A DNA stretch of 64,000 bases, taken from assembly GCA_032164245.1 (NCBI GenBank), contig JAVMKO010000001.1, positions 79,233,892-79,297,891 of the forward strand. Reading direction: 5' to 3'. Below, piece by piece: positions 1-10,273 of this stretch. The DNA comes from Sternotherus odoratus (Eukaryota > Chordata > Testudines > Kinosternidae). The notes beneath the pieces were generated by a model that saw nothing but the letters and a program-made list of their open reading frames with translations, did not search any database and was not told where the DNA came from. The translations under genes were made by a program, and so were the position numbers. Numbering within the stretch: the first letter of the stretch is position 1; each line of letters begins with the position of its first letter.

Positions 1-3000
1 GGTGCATTTCACAGTGTGGTCTATCTCCTTTAAGCGCAGTAGGGGCTGGGGGAGGGGGAAGTCAGTCAATTCTGTTCCAAGGCCTGGCCCCTTTAAGAAC
101 AGGAAGTCCTGAGAAGGATCACCAGATCAAGCTGGGAATGGCTCCTGGAGCCTGAGCCACAGTGGCCACTTGCTGAGGATTAAAGAGAAGGGCACGTAGC
201 TGTGTCCCAAGTGAGAGCCATGAGTGACTGACGTGGGGAGGAAGAAGAGAAGGTAGAACTAGGATGAGGGTGGGTTGAGGAAGCCTGCCTGGATTATAGC
301 ATAGCCCCAAGGCGGGTTGTGGAGCCTCTTTCCCAGCAAAAGGAACTTGAGCCCAGGGACCAGGGCTAGAGAAGACCTAGAACAGTGGTTCTCAAACTGG
401 GTGTCGATTCTCAAACTGAGGGTCGTGAGCCGATTCCCGGGAGGTCGCGAGCTCCCTGTGCCACTGATGTGCCGTTGAATAGAACACTTCCACTTTCGGC
501 AGCATTTCGGCAGACATGCCGTGCGCTTCACAGTGTCCTCCGAAAAGCCGCCAAAGTGAATGTTTCCAGTTTCAGCTGCTTTTCGGTGGACACTCTAAAG
601 CGCACAGCATGTCTGTTGAAATCGGAAGCGTTCGATTTGGTGGCATTTCGGCGGACATACATGGGTTGTGGCGGCCCGCGGGAAGGAGAAAAAGAGCTGC
701 CACACCAAAAAGTTTGAGAACCGCCGTCCTAGAGGGAGGTCTCCCCAAAGGGACACATGGCCTGGAGTAGCACCAGCAGAGCTTCCCTGCTCAGAGGGAG
801 CTGGGGAGTGGAGAGAGAGCTGGGGCCTGAAGACCCAAGGCAGGAAGGGCCGGAAGAACTGTATTTGTTTTGTGAGGTCTTAATAAATCAGACCCGAAGA
901 ACGAGAATATTATTAAAACTTCTGAGTGCATGTGAATGGATTGGAGACCCTTGAGGGGGCACTGAGATAGTGTGATGGCAGTGCCATGCCGTGGGGTGGG
1001 TGTGCTGAGACTACTCCCTTGCTACGGGTACCCGACATAAGCAGAGATGATGACATGGGATCAAATGCATCCCTGGCGTAATTCCACTGAAGGCAATGGA
1101 GTTACCCCAGAAATGAATTTGGCCTTGGGTCTCTGTGCTGAGCAGCACTAACCAGTGGTTCATCGGCTGCCATGCCTGCCAAAAAAAACCAACCCACCAT
1201 GAATGGGGTGTGCATAGAAAAAAAATCAATGGCATTCAACTGCACAGTCTCAGGCTGAGTGTTTAATTGAGGGTTTCAGATGACTGTACAAATGCAGAGA
1301 CAAAGTTCAAATCACTGCGAGTTACTCTTGAATTGGCAAGACACCTCCCGCCTCCTCTTCCAGAGATGGAACGTACACCTGTAGCATCCAGGTGGTTTGG
1401 GAGGGAACCAGCCCCCACATTAGCCCCTTAGTTACACTGTACAAACATGGTTACATCAATGGTGCTACTCAGGTGAAAATGGGGCCATAATGTCTGTTTC
1501 AGTGGGGAAATGAATGAATTGTGAGGGAAAGAAAATTGTTTCAAACTCATAGAAAACACAGAGGGCTTGGTTTGCCCCTTGGGGAGCTGTTTCTTGGGCA
1601 AACTGCTTCAAACATAACATCTCTTATTGGGGTGAGAGGGTGCTAGGGTGGAGACTTCAGCAGACTGCTTTCCATTTTAGGGGTGGGATGGGGAGAGGCT
1701 GTCTCACCATTTTAAGGGATCCTGCCTCAAGATTTTTAAAAGTCTATTAGTTTTGAAGAGGGTGATAGACCGGCACCCATCCTTTGGTTTCTCCTTCCTT
1801 CAAACAGCGCACCTCAAAGAAAAAAATACCTCCCTGCAACCATGCTCTCCCCTAGTCCATGCTTCGGCCCATCAGTACCCAATGCCACTGGGAATGGGGA
1901 CAGCTTTCTGTTGTCTTCTTGCTGAAGATATGGCTTTCCCTCTTCATTTCCATTTCTCTTTTCCCTCACTGGGGACTCTGTTCCTACACTAGTGGGTGTG
2001 CAATGGGGTCAACAGGCCAGAAAACAAGGATGCATGTTTAAAAAAAGGACACTATGGAGATTCCCCTTTGGCCCCAGGCCTGGCACTCCACCAAATGGAA
2101 ACACTTGATTCTGAATGAGACGATGAGCTAAGCAGGTGTATGTGGAGAATTCCACTGAGGATGGGCCCCAAGAACATTCCTGAGATCCTATTTTCCTGCA
2201 GGAGTGGGTGGCGGGGCAGGGAGGGGGTTCACAAACCCAACTGAATGGTGTAAAATAGGCCCTTAGTTAGGCCTGTCTCATCTCCACTCCACATTCACTT
2301 GGGATACAGCTACACTTTCAACCGGTCTGTGAGCTTTGATTGAGTAAGCGTGCCAAGAACAGAAGTGTAATTGCTACCGTGTGTTGGGATGGGTTAACTG
2401 CCTGAGCACAACCCCATCCAGGGCCCTACATACTGACTTCTGGTGGCTAGCCCACCATGCCGCTCATGCAGCTGCAGCTACACTGTTATTTTTAGCGTGG
2501 TAGGTCAATCACAGCTAGCATGCCTACGTCTATTTTAGCTGAAAATTACACCTCAAGCTTGAAAGGTAGATGTACCCTGAGACTTCGAAGATCCAGACTA
2601 GGGTCCTTACAAGGGAAGAGACCAAGAAGTGAGACAGAGCCTTCCCCAGATACAGCTTATATATTCTACAATCCATTTTAGGGCTTTCCGTCTGTTCTTG
2701 GGTCTGGTTCCTGTGTAGCCAGACTCCATGATAGTTTTGGGGGAAAAAATCCCTTTTTGGAGGAGGAGGAGAAGGGAGGCTGTTGATGTCTGCAGGTCCC
2801 GTGGGAATGGGACAAAAGAAGCAATGGCATCCAGCTTCCCATGCATCCTCACACTTAGGCACACAGTGCTCCTGCTCATTTCAGACCCAAACAGAAAGAA
2901 GGATCATAGGCACTTCCTGAGCAATAAAGGGAAAGAGGAGAAAGAAGGGATCTCGGCTCGAAGTGACAGAATCAAAGTTTAGCTAGGGCAAAGCGATGCT

Positions 3001-4000
3001 TTTGGCTCTCAGCCACAATGAAGCTCTTCAATCAGGCTTTGTTTAAAAATATTCTCTCCTTTTCCCTTTCCATTCGCCCTTTTTGCTTCTCTTTTTGTCT
3101 CCCTCGTATTCTCCAGTAACCTGGAAACCAGGAGATACCCAGAATCCAGATACCATGGTGATGATTATGTCATAAATGACTTAACAGGCCAAATTTCTGC
3201 ATGTATGAACCCAAAAGAGATTAAGTCCAGCTTGTTAGTGGTTTGTTAAGAGCTCTTGAGCGCATCTTTAAAACAAAACCACACAAAAACCAATACAGCT
3301 TCCAAACTGTACACTTAACGAATATAAACAATCTTATTTTCCTATTCCTGTCACACTTCTGTTCCTCCTTCCCCTCCACCCCTTGTGCACTACACCAACT
3401 TGTTATGTTCTGCCTCTAGTTACACTGTAAGATCTTTGAGACAGAGGCTATTTTTATTTTAGGTGATTATGTCACTCAGCACTTGATTGTGGGGCTACTG
3501 TAAGAGAAATGCATTAATAACAGGAAGAACTACTCGCCACTGCCAAATGTGTAAAGAGGATCTACTGGGAAAGAGGTGGAAGTGGATTTCGGTGCACTTG
3601 GAATGGAATCTACATGCAGCACCACCAGGCAGAAGGTGGTGATCTGGATTCTAGATTCCCTGGGAATGGACTGTGGGTGCAGATCCCTAGGAAGAGGAGA
3701 AAATCCTGAATTGGATTTCTGTGCCTCCTGGAACAAATTATGGGTGCATCCTTCTGGAAGGAAGAGAAAATCCTGACTTGCATTTTTTTTTGGCATGGAC
3801 TCTGGATGAGGTTGCCAGGAAGACGAGAATCTGACCTAGATTCCTCAGCTCCCTGGACTAGATTGCTTACAACTCTTCACCATCCACTACCTTTTGTTTA
3901 CAGAATATATGCCCTTTCTGAGACCCTTGACTTGAAAAACTGGAACACTCTTGGTCATAAAATAGGATTGTGGTAGCGTGAGAGGCCACCCTGTACTTAC
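1..4000 (-). other. Intron 7 (partial), mostly featureless
   Basis: This is sense-strand sequence downstream of exon 7. Apart from the hAT-like element at 383-726 I see no clear coding or structured feature. Near 1070-1110 there is a short segment with GGAGTTAC words, seen again near 25480 and 25990, which looks like an old sauropsid repeat. An X-box-like palindrome is at 3146-3163. The rest looks like ordinary old intron DNA. Confidence 0.7.
383..726. mobile_element. Non-autonomous hAT-like element, 344 bp
   Basis: The ends are inverted repeats: CAGTGGTTCTCAAACT on the left and AGTTTGAGAACCGCCG on the right. The flanks ACCTAGAA (375-382) and TCCTAGAG (727-734) agree at 6 of 8 bases, as expected for a decayed 8-bp target duplication. 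The interior repeats the words TTTCGGCRGACAT and CGAAAAGC and has no transposase frame. It lies in intron 7. Confidence 0.8.
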
Positions 4001-4093
4001 GATTATCAGCAAGATAAAGTAGATAAAGTTGTAGAACGAATGAGCATCCATCACATAATACATGATTTCCACCCACCCTTCCAGTGTGATCAC
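4001..4093 (-). CDS. CACNA1I: CACNA1I exon 7: selectivity filter and start of IS6
   Basis: This 93-bp exon (31 codons, phase 0 at both ends) encodes [18 protein letters not shown] and then [12 protein letters not shown]. The Glu of T-L-E-G-W is the domain I member of the EEDD selectivity ring of T-type channels. The remainder is the extracellular approach to S6 and the first half of that pore-lining helix. The acceptor CTTCTCTTTGCAG|GTGATC has a strong pyrimidine tract. The donor is ATAATC|GTAAGT. The next exon should begin with the rest of S6 and the I-II linker, but nothing like it occurs at 1-4000, so it lies beyond the left edge. Confidence 0.97.
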
Positions 4094-4922
4094 CTGCAAA
4101 GAGAAGAGAGAGCGAGACAGCCAGGATGTGGGACTCCTGGATTCATTCAACAGCTGGGATATTAATTTCTACATGTGGCACCAGCTGATGCTGGTGAGCA
4201 GAGCAGCCAATTCAAACCTCATCAAATGTGAGAAAAATGAATCTATCCCAAGGAAGCCAAATTTCCAGGCCAGAATATCAGTGGGATTCTCCTACATGAA
4301 GAAACACACTAACAGAGACCTATACACACATGGGATTCGATCACAGCTCCAGTAGACATACCTAAACTAGTTAGATCCCGGAGAAGTGAAGCTGTGACCA
4401 CATGGGCTTCGGTGTAGACTGTACAAACTCACCCAGAACCCTGGATAACTACTTCCAGAGCTAGACTTTGTTGGCAGATGTGCACAGCTCCAGGAACCGA
4501 CCTAGCTAGATTAATGCTAGTTCAGGTATGTCTGCTCGAGCTGCAATCCCAGCCTGCGACTGCAGTTTAGACATAACCCAGAACTGCGCTAGTCACCAAT
4601 TTATATTCATTTAAATAGTTTGTTTCCCTGGAACAAAAAGAAAGACAATCCGAACTAGATTTCCGTGCCCTCTGGCTTGAACTCAGGGTACAGCCTCTGG
4701 AATTGGGAGGAGAAGAAACTTTCCATTCCCACCTGGAATGGGTTCGTAGAACCTAGGTCTGGATTACAAATTTAGCCTCCTTTTCAATCCGCAGGGACAA
4801 ACACAGCAAGACTTGGAATGTGGAGCCTAACTCATTTCAATTAGTGGCTGAAAAAGCATGGGGGCAAGAGAAGGCTTTGATCACAAACCTGGATTGAGGA
4901 TTGAAAGCCAATCTTATCTTAC
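4094..4922 (-). other. Intron 6 (829 bp)
   Basis: This intron runs from GTAAGATAAG at exon 6 to CTTTGCAG at exon 7. The part around 4352-4580 has GTAGACATA and TTTAGACATAA words near its edges and resembles an old hAT-type repeat. Otherwise I see nothing. Confidence 0.75.
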
Positions 4923-5238
4923 CTGAAATATAACGATCCAGGCGTAGCCAATATTGTCAAAGTTGATGGCACCCTTATGTGGGTTGGCATTGCCTGTGCG
5001 GCACATGTTGTAGTACTGGTTCCAGTTGACGCACATGCCGCTGACATTGAACTCCTGCCGGACGGAGTTGTAGTAATAATAGTCATCCTTGTCCAGGCAG
5101 CACTCATGGCCCCTCTCCTTCAGCGGGGGGATTTCATGACACCCCATGATGCCATTGTCTCCTGACAGCGAGCAGATGAAGGGCATCTCGTCATCCTCCT
5201 CGGGTTGGTAATAGGGGGGGAGGATGATGTCACCTTGT
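4923..5238 (-). CDS. CACNA1I: CACNA1I exon 6: extracellular turret of domain I and start of the pore helix
   Basis: This 316-bp exon (105 codons plus one base) encodes the long extracellular S5-P loop. It begins QGDIILPPYYQPEEDDEMPF and contains six cysteines (in FICSL, MGCHE, ECCLD, GMCVN and NMCRT), presumably disulphide-bonded as in T-type channel structures. It has an N-V-S glycosylation sequon and ends with the pore-helix start NIGYAWIVIFQ. The acidic PEEDDEMPFICSLSGDNG block identifies Cav3.3 among the three T-type paralogues, from memory of the mammalian proteins. The stretch KDDYYYYNSVRQEF has four tyrosines in a row and appears to differ from mammals. The acceptor is CTTCCTAG|ACAAGG and the donor is TTTCAG|GTAAGA. 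Confidence 0.97.
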
Positions 5239-5288
5239 CTAGGAAGAGATAAAACGACAATGAAGTTATTGTGGCAAACATGCACCTT

Positions 5289-5476
5289 AGTAGAAGTGAC
5301 AAAGAGTTCTGTTGTGTTTAGTTAAAAACTAACTAAAGTATTGAAGCATAAGCTTTCGTGGGCTAATACCCACTTCGTCGGATGCTTATGCTTCAATACT
5401 TTAGTTAGTCTTTAAGGGTGCCACAGGACTCTTTGTCACTTCTACAATTCCAGACTAACACGGCTACCTCTCTGAT
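5289..5476. mobile_element. Palindromic MITE, family A (full fold-back copy)
   Basis: The two halves are inverted copies. The left arm begins AGTAGAAGTGACAAAGAG and runs through AACTAACTAAAGTATTGAAG and CATAAGC. The right arm repeats this in reverse and extends to GACTAACACGGCTACC. The loop contains the self-complementary segment CGTGGGCTAATACCCACTTCG. It lies in intron 5, 51 bp from the exon 6 acceptor. Half copies occur at 5977-6050, 39615-39690 and 58173-58282, and related ends flank the larger element at 15564-16235. Confidence 0.75.
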
Positions 5477-5976
5477 TCCTGCACCTCAGTGACATTTGTG
5501 GAACTGAGAACTCCCACTTTGGTGCATGAATCTGCATACAGTGGGGCTTCAGATTTATGTTGGTGAGGGGCTGAGTAGAGATGTGGGCAATTTCTTCCCT
5601 GGTTTTGCAGAGTCCTGTTCAGGGTCAGACTGCACTGTCCCAAGACAAATCCCACCACCAGTAGATTTGGGGGATGGGAACAAGATTTTACAGCTGCCAA
5701 AGGAAAGTTTTCATTTTCTCAAGAATGAGGGGGGAACTTGTACAGCCAGCTCTCCCATCCAGTTGGCACCAAAGCCTAAAACTGATGCAATGTAAAGCAA
5801 ATGTACATAGCTACATGGTGATGCTCCTGTGAATGTGACCATCAATTTGATAACATTTGGCAATAAACTTTCTATAATAAAGTTCAAATCTCCATTAATG
5901 CAAAGTAAAAGCTGTACAATTAAGCTCTCAAGAGTCAGTAAATGAAGATGTTAAAACTGAATGAACAACCTTAACT

Positions 5977-6050
5977 CTCAGAGAGGTAGCCGTGTTAGTC
6001 TGGAATAGCAGAGGTAACAAAGAGTCCTGTGGCACCTTAAAGACTAACTA
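5977..6050 (+). mobile_element. Half copy of MITE family A
   Basis: The arm TCAGAGAGGTAGCCGTGTTA through GTCCTGTGGCACCTTAAAGACTAAC matches the right arm of the copy at 5289-5476 in reverse orientation. The second arm is missing. Confidence 0.7.
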
Positions 6051-6309
6051 TATTACAGAGAACTTTTTAATTTCAAGATCACAATATTTCTGCAATAACA
6101 GTCTGTCCTACAACCTTCAAAATACATGTGTATCTGAAATAATCTGTGCTCATCTAATTTAAGACTAGATAATAATGAGCAAATGAAAGGGAAAAGATTT
6201 AGGATTTTGCATTCAGACTTAACTCATGCATTTCCAGTCTTCCCAGAGTTACAATACACAACCTGAATGTTGCATTAATATAGATTTTTTGCATACATAT
6301 TGTGGTGGA

Positions 6310-6428
6310 TGGGAACACGTCCAAAGAAAAAAGAAAAGAGGACAAAGACTAAGTAACTTGCCCAAGGTCATACAGGAAGTCCATGGCAGAGATGGGTCTC
6401 ATGCTCTAAGCCGGTGCCCTACCCACTG
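6310..6428 (-). repeat. MIR/CORE-type SINE fragment, reverse
   Basis: On the plus strand it contains AAGTAACTTGCCCAAGGTCA followed by CAGGAAGTCC and GCCGGTGCCCTACCCACTGA. Read in reverse this is the tRNA-like head and core typical of MIR-like SINEs. The perfect hairpin at 6429-6486 begins exactly at its end. Confidence 0.6.
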
Positions 6429-6486
6429 AAGTGCTCTACCCAAAGAAGGGAAGGACCCATCCTTCCCTTCTTTGGGTAGAGCACTT
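6429..6486. repeat. Perfect 27-bp inverted repeat with a 4-nt loop
   Basis: The arm AAGTGCTCTACCCAAAGAAG (plus GGAAGGA) at 6429-6455 is followed by CCCA and then its exact reverse complement at 6460-6486. There are no mismatches. It abuts a SINE fragment in intron 5. It could form a cruciform, or a hairpin in the pre-mRNA on either strand. Confidence 0.95.
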
Positions 6487-7225
6487 GATCACTCTTAAGC
6501 ATGTGCCATGGAGCACAGAGATCCCATCTGACATTCCACATATGCTTAGACCTTTGTCTCCCAGCTTGAAGAGCCCATTATCAAATACTTGTTCCCTATG
6601 TAGGTACCCGCAGACTATGATTCCTGGCAACTGGAATGCTCTCGAGGCTGTGGGCAGCCAGACGTAATTAGGGCTGGACCAGTCCCCAGTTCGCCAGAGG
6701 TGTGCTGGCCTCTTTGCCCTCCTTACCATTCTGATTTGTGCAGAATGCGGTTCAGTATCAGGGTCGTGGCATCCTGCATCCCTTTTGCACAGGTGGACGT
6801 GACTGCAAGGTGCAAGGGCATGGACGACTGGGCCTCCACTGTAGGGATGAGATTCTTTTCACTGGGACGGCTCAAGCTGATTTTGTGAAATCAAGGGGGA
6901 TGGGAGAGGTAGCTGTGGGATCCCAGAAAGGAAGACTGCTTTGGCTGATGCAGAAGAGGAATGCTTCTGTAGCCCACTATGCTGACAGGTCCCTTCCACA
7001 GGCAGAGGTCGCTTTCAGAAAGTGTGTGCGTGTAAGGAAAGAGAAACCTTTCTGGCTGGGGGAACGGGTGGAAACAGGGGAAGGGCTAGACTTTTTAGAA
7101 CCCTTGGCACTGCCTCTGGAAATCTTCAGTGACCAAGTGAAGGGAGAAGGAAGTAAAGAGTAGGGTGGAGGAGGAAGGACTCCACAGCGAACAGGACAAG
7201 GGGGTAGCCTCTCCCGTGCACTCAC

Positions 7226-7385
7226 ATTGTGAAATTCTCCTCCATGAAACAGCGGTTCCTGAGCAGACCAGCCCACAGCTGCACTCCGATGATGCCAAAG
7301 ATGAAGAAGACAAAGAAGCAGAGAAGCAGAACATTCCCCAGCATGGGCAGGGTGTCCAGGAGCAAATTCACCAGGATCCGCATGC
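7226..7385 (-). CDS. CACNA1I: CACNA1I exon 5: S4-S5 linker, IS5 and start of the pore turret
   Basis: This 160-bp exon encodes [15 protein letters not shown] (the cytoplasmic S4-S5 linker that couples sensor to gate) and [20 protein letters not shown] (transmembrane segment S5). It then runs [12 protein letters not shown] into the extracellular loop and ends at EENFT, an N-F-T glycosylation sequon that becomes complete at the exon junction. The acceptor CACCTGCAG|GCATGC follows a long pyrimidine stretch in the sense direction, visible as the purine-rich tract at 7386-7510 on the plus strand. The donor is ACAAT|GTGAGT. The intron to exon 6 is about 2.0 kb. Confidence 0.97.
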
Positions 7386-7510
7386 CTGCAGGTGGGGAAG
7401 AGGCAGAGGAGGAGGAGGAGAGGTTCAAATGGAGGGAGAGAAAGGGAGCAGAAAGAGAGAAGAGTAGAAGAGGGGAATAGAAAAAAAGACAGAGAGAAAA
7501 AATTAAATGA
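7386..7510. repeat. Purine-rich tract (pyrimidine-rich in the sense strand)
   Basis: The plus strand is nearly all A and G (GAGGAGGAGGAGAGG, then AGAGAGAAG runs). In the transcript this is an unusually long pyrimidine tract directly before the exon 5 acceptor. Confidence 0.8.
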
Positions 7511-8052
7511 AAATAAAACAGGCAGATTGGAAATTCATTATTGTCCAAATCAGGCTGGGTCATTCAGGTATGGTCATTGTTCCCGCCCCGGTCCCGCTCC
7601 CAAATGACAGGGAGGAGACAAAGCCATTTCTGTTCAGCACCCTGGTTACCCCCGGCCTCACATTATAGCCCCAGGAAGGAAGGATGATCATAAGCTTGTG
7701 ACAGGGCTGCTTGTAATAGCAGAGGACTAGAGTCCATGACCCAGGACGTCCCTGACAGTCCTATCTTCCTAAGAGGTTTTTGGCCCGATCGCCATTTGAT
7801 ATGATATTCCATTTTCTTCCTTTCCCACAGAATGGTGATGGGGTGAAAACACCATCCTGAAATCCATGCAGATCAACAACCCTGGCCTCAGCTGGCAGGG
7901 AGTAACGGTCCTATCTGCTTGGGGGCTGCCCCATGACCCATGAGAAATGAGCCCAAGCCCAATTCCTAGTGGGATGAGTATACACGCACCACACAAAACA
8001 AACTGGCCTGGGTTGGCCCTCTCAATGACAGCCTCATCAAAGAGACCCAGTG

Positions 8053-8125
8053 GATGAGGCAATATCTCTCATTGGACCAACTTCTGTTGGTGAGAGAAAG
8101 CAGCTTTCGAGACACACAGAGCTCA
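8053..8125 (+). mobile_element. MITE family B, half copy
   Basis: It contains GGACCAACTTCTGTTGGTGA followed by GAGAAAGCAGCTTTCGAGACACACAGAGCTC, the arm found in the full palindromic copy at 29571-29752. Other copies are at 10169-10260 and 57190-57353. Confidence 0.65.
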
Positions 8126-8465
8126 TGGAGACCAAACTCCCTTCTCCTCTCTAGTGGTCTTTCCATGACAGGGCTGAGGCACGCTGGAGGGTACTGTATG
8201 AAGGAACTACTGCTGCCCATGCAGTATCTGTTCTCTGGCAAAACAGGGCATTCAGGGCTGTCGATATGGCACCTTCGACCAGTGCAAACATTTCATAACA
8301 AAACAACTTTGTGTTGAAATTATTGCATGAAGAATTTTGGTGGTTTTGTTTTCGGGCCGGTAGGGCCAGGCCAGCCTCCCACTGCTGCTCAATTAATTAC
8401 ATTTCCTCTGGTCTCCAAGGAGGCCAAAATTCTAGAAATCATTCGGAGCATGAAACAAGCCCCTT

Positions 8466-8527
8466 CTCCCTCCCCCCTTCTCCCTCCCCCACGCCTCACA
8501 TACACACACACACACACGCACGCACAT
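8466..8527. repeat. CT-rich and (CA)n simple repeat
   Basis: CCCTCCCC-type repeats are followed by (CA)n with GCACGCACA at its edge. Confidence 0.85.
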
Positions 8528-9669
8528 GCCTCCCTCCTCCTCCGCCGAGACTCCCTCCTCCATGGGTCCAGGGAATTCCATCATGCAAGACACTCCATGT
8601 AGGCCAGCATATAATTAGCTAATTAGATATTTATAACTAGCTCATTACTTCAGATGGCAGTGGAAGGAGAAGTGGGAGGGAAAGATAAGATTAGGAGTCA
8701 GTAACAGCCCCTCGAGGCACCAGCTAATCCCTCTTTTATGCCCACTGTCAAGTCATTAGCCACATCAAGTTGTGCTTTCTATTGTGTGTCAGTTTCTTGG
8801 GTTTTTTTTTATTTGTTTCTATTGCAGGGGGTGAGGACCCTGGGCATGTAGAGAAATGTCATGTGTGGGCAACAAGAGTGGATGAGATTTAAGGTGTATT
8901 TGTACTGGTGGAGATGTTTATTATACCTGAGGGAGAAGGTGAGAGGAGGAGGAGAGAAGAGTGTATCTGTACGGTGAGAGGGTGTGGATTAGTGTGAAGT
9001 GTGTACATAGGGCAGACAGGTATGTGTATCTATGTGACAAGATGGTATGGGTGTGAGGGGTATATATCTTTTATGTTGACCAGGTGTGTGTTCTGGCCTT
9101 CCAATTTGTGAGGCCCTAAGTCAGCAGAGGGGGTTCTGATGGTGAATTTCCTTTCCTTCTGGTTCCACTGCTGGAGGGAGTACACAGCTTGTCCATGTGT
9201 GATTTGATGAGATAATACAGGGCTTTATATGTTCACCCTGGCATTGGTCTTTGTGTGCAGTGAGCGGTGTGTGGGTGTGTGTGCGTGCAGAATTCCAGTA
9301 TTGGGGGGAACATGCATGAGAGGGAGTGGCTAGAAGGAATAATTGAACAGTCCCTTCTAGACTTAATAAGCATAAGACGTGGGGTGGTTGCAAAGCCCCA
9401 GTCTCTAGACTGCCCGGATGTGCCATTAGTCTTTAATTAGTCATCTTCTAGCCTAGTAAGGTATCAATAGTTCACTAGCACAGGGTCACAGCTCCAGCCT
9501 CTTGCCTGAGAGTATTTGCCCATATCTGGTTTCCTGATTTGTAATAATACAAAGCCCCACAGTCCAGCCACAGGGCTGTGTGCTGCCAGTCACCCTGACC
9601 TCCCGGTCTACAGCATTACCAACTTACAACTCCATCCCCTTACCATAGTGTAATGTGCTTCCAGCAATA

Positions 9670-9890
9670 ATAGTGCCACCCGTTGTGATCTTATTAGCTC
9701 TCATAAGCTAGACTGGGTCAGGCTGGGTAATACATAGATGGGAGACCTGCAGGGAAACCCAGGCCTCATAGGAGTCTGTGCAGGTAACACAGTAGGTGAT
9801 CCATTGACTTTCTACTGAGTCACTGCTAATCCAATGCTCCATCCTGGTATTTGGGGATGGTGCTATCTTTCAGATGAGACACAGACCTGA
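9670..9890 (+). repeat. 5S-rRNA-derived SINE (SINE3-like)
   Basis: The words CATAAGCTAGACTGGGTCAG, GCTGGGTAATACATAGATGG and GAGACCTGCAGGGAAAC follow the 3' half of 5S rRNA in order, covering the internal-promoter region. A non-5S tail follows, with CTTTCAGATGAGACACAGAC and GAGGTCCTGAC, a tail type seen in several vertebrate SINEs. It is diverged and therefore old. It is not a functional 5S gene, because the 5' half is degraded and a foreign tail is joined to it. Confidence 0.7.
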
Positions 9891-10168
9891 GGTCCTGACT
9901 ACAGCCGGTCAGAGAGATTCAGAAGAAACGTTGTTTTGTCAGAATTTGCCAAATTTTGCTGAAGTTCCAATGGAACACAAGCAGATTCCAAAATCTACCT
10001 GCCTCTCCTGTGGACACCTGTCTAGCTTCCTGCCAGGCTCCTCATCAAGCTGGGAATCACACCCCCAGCTCACAGTGTAGATGTTAACACAGTGAGAAAT
10101 AAAGAAAAAGTTTACAAGGGACTCTGGGCTGAGCATGCAACAATGAGATGTCAAGTGATATGTAGAGA

Positions 10169-10260
10169 GACAAGGTGGGTGAGAGAATATCAATTATTGG
10201 ACAAATATCTGTTGGTGAGAGGGACACGCTTTTGAGCTTACATGGCACTCTCAGGTCTGT
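10169..10260 (+). mobile_element. MITE family B, half copy
   Basis: GGTGGGTGAGAGAATATCAA is followed by TATCTGTTGGTGAGAGGGAC and GCTTTTGAGCTTACA, the same arm as at 8053-8125 and 29571. Confidence 0.6.
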
Positions 10261-10273
10261 CTGGGAAATATAC

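Larger units (their letters stand above)
5239..7225 (-). other. Intron 5 (1,987 bp)
   Basis: The intron holds two copies of palindromic MITE family A, a reverse MIR-type SINE fragment and a perfect hairpin, all listed separately. The rest, including 6490-7225 next to exon 5, shows nothing I can name. Confidence 0.8.

Noticed and set aside
1..4000. Exon 8 of CACNA1I (rest of IS6 and I-II linker)
   Set aside because: I looked on the minus strand for the remaining S6 residues (GSFFMIN-type) and found none, so the exon must lie further left.
6429..6486. microRNA gene at the perfect hairpin
   Set aside because: A perfect 27-bp stem with a 4-nt loop is shorter and more regular than a normal pre-miRNA, and no flanking lower stem is seen. 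A template-switch origin is simpler.
9680..9765. Functional 5S rRNA gene
   Set aside because: Only the 3' half resembles 5S, with many changes, and it is fused to a SINE tail instead of a T-run terminator.
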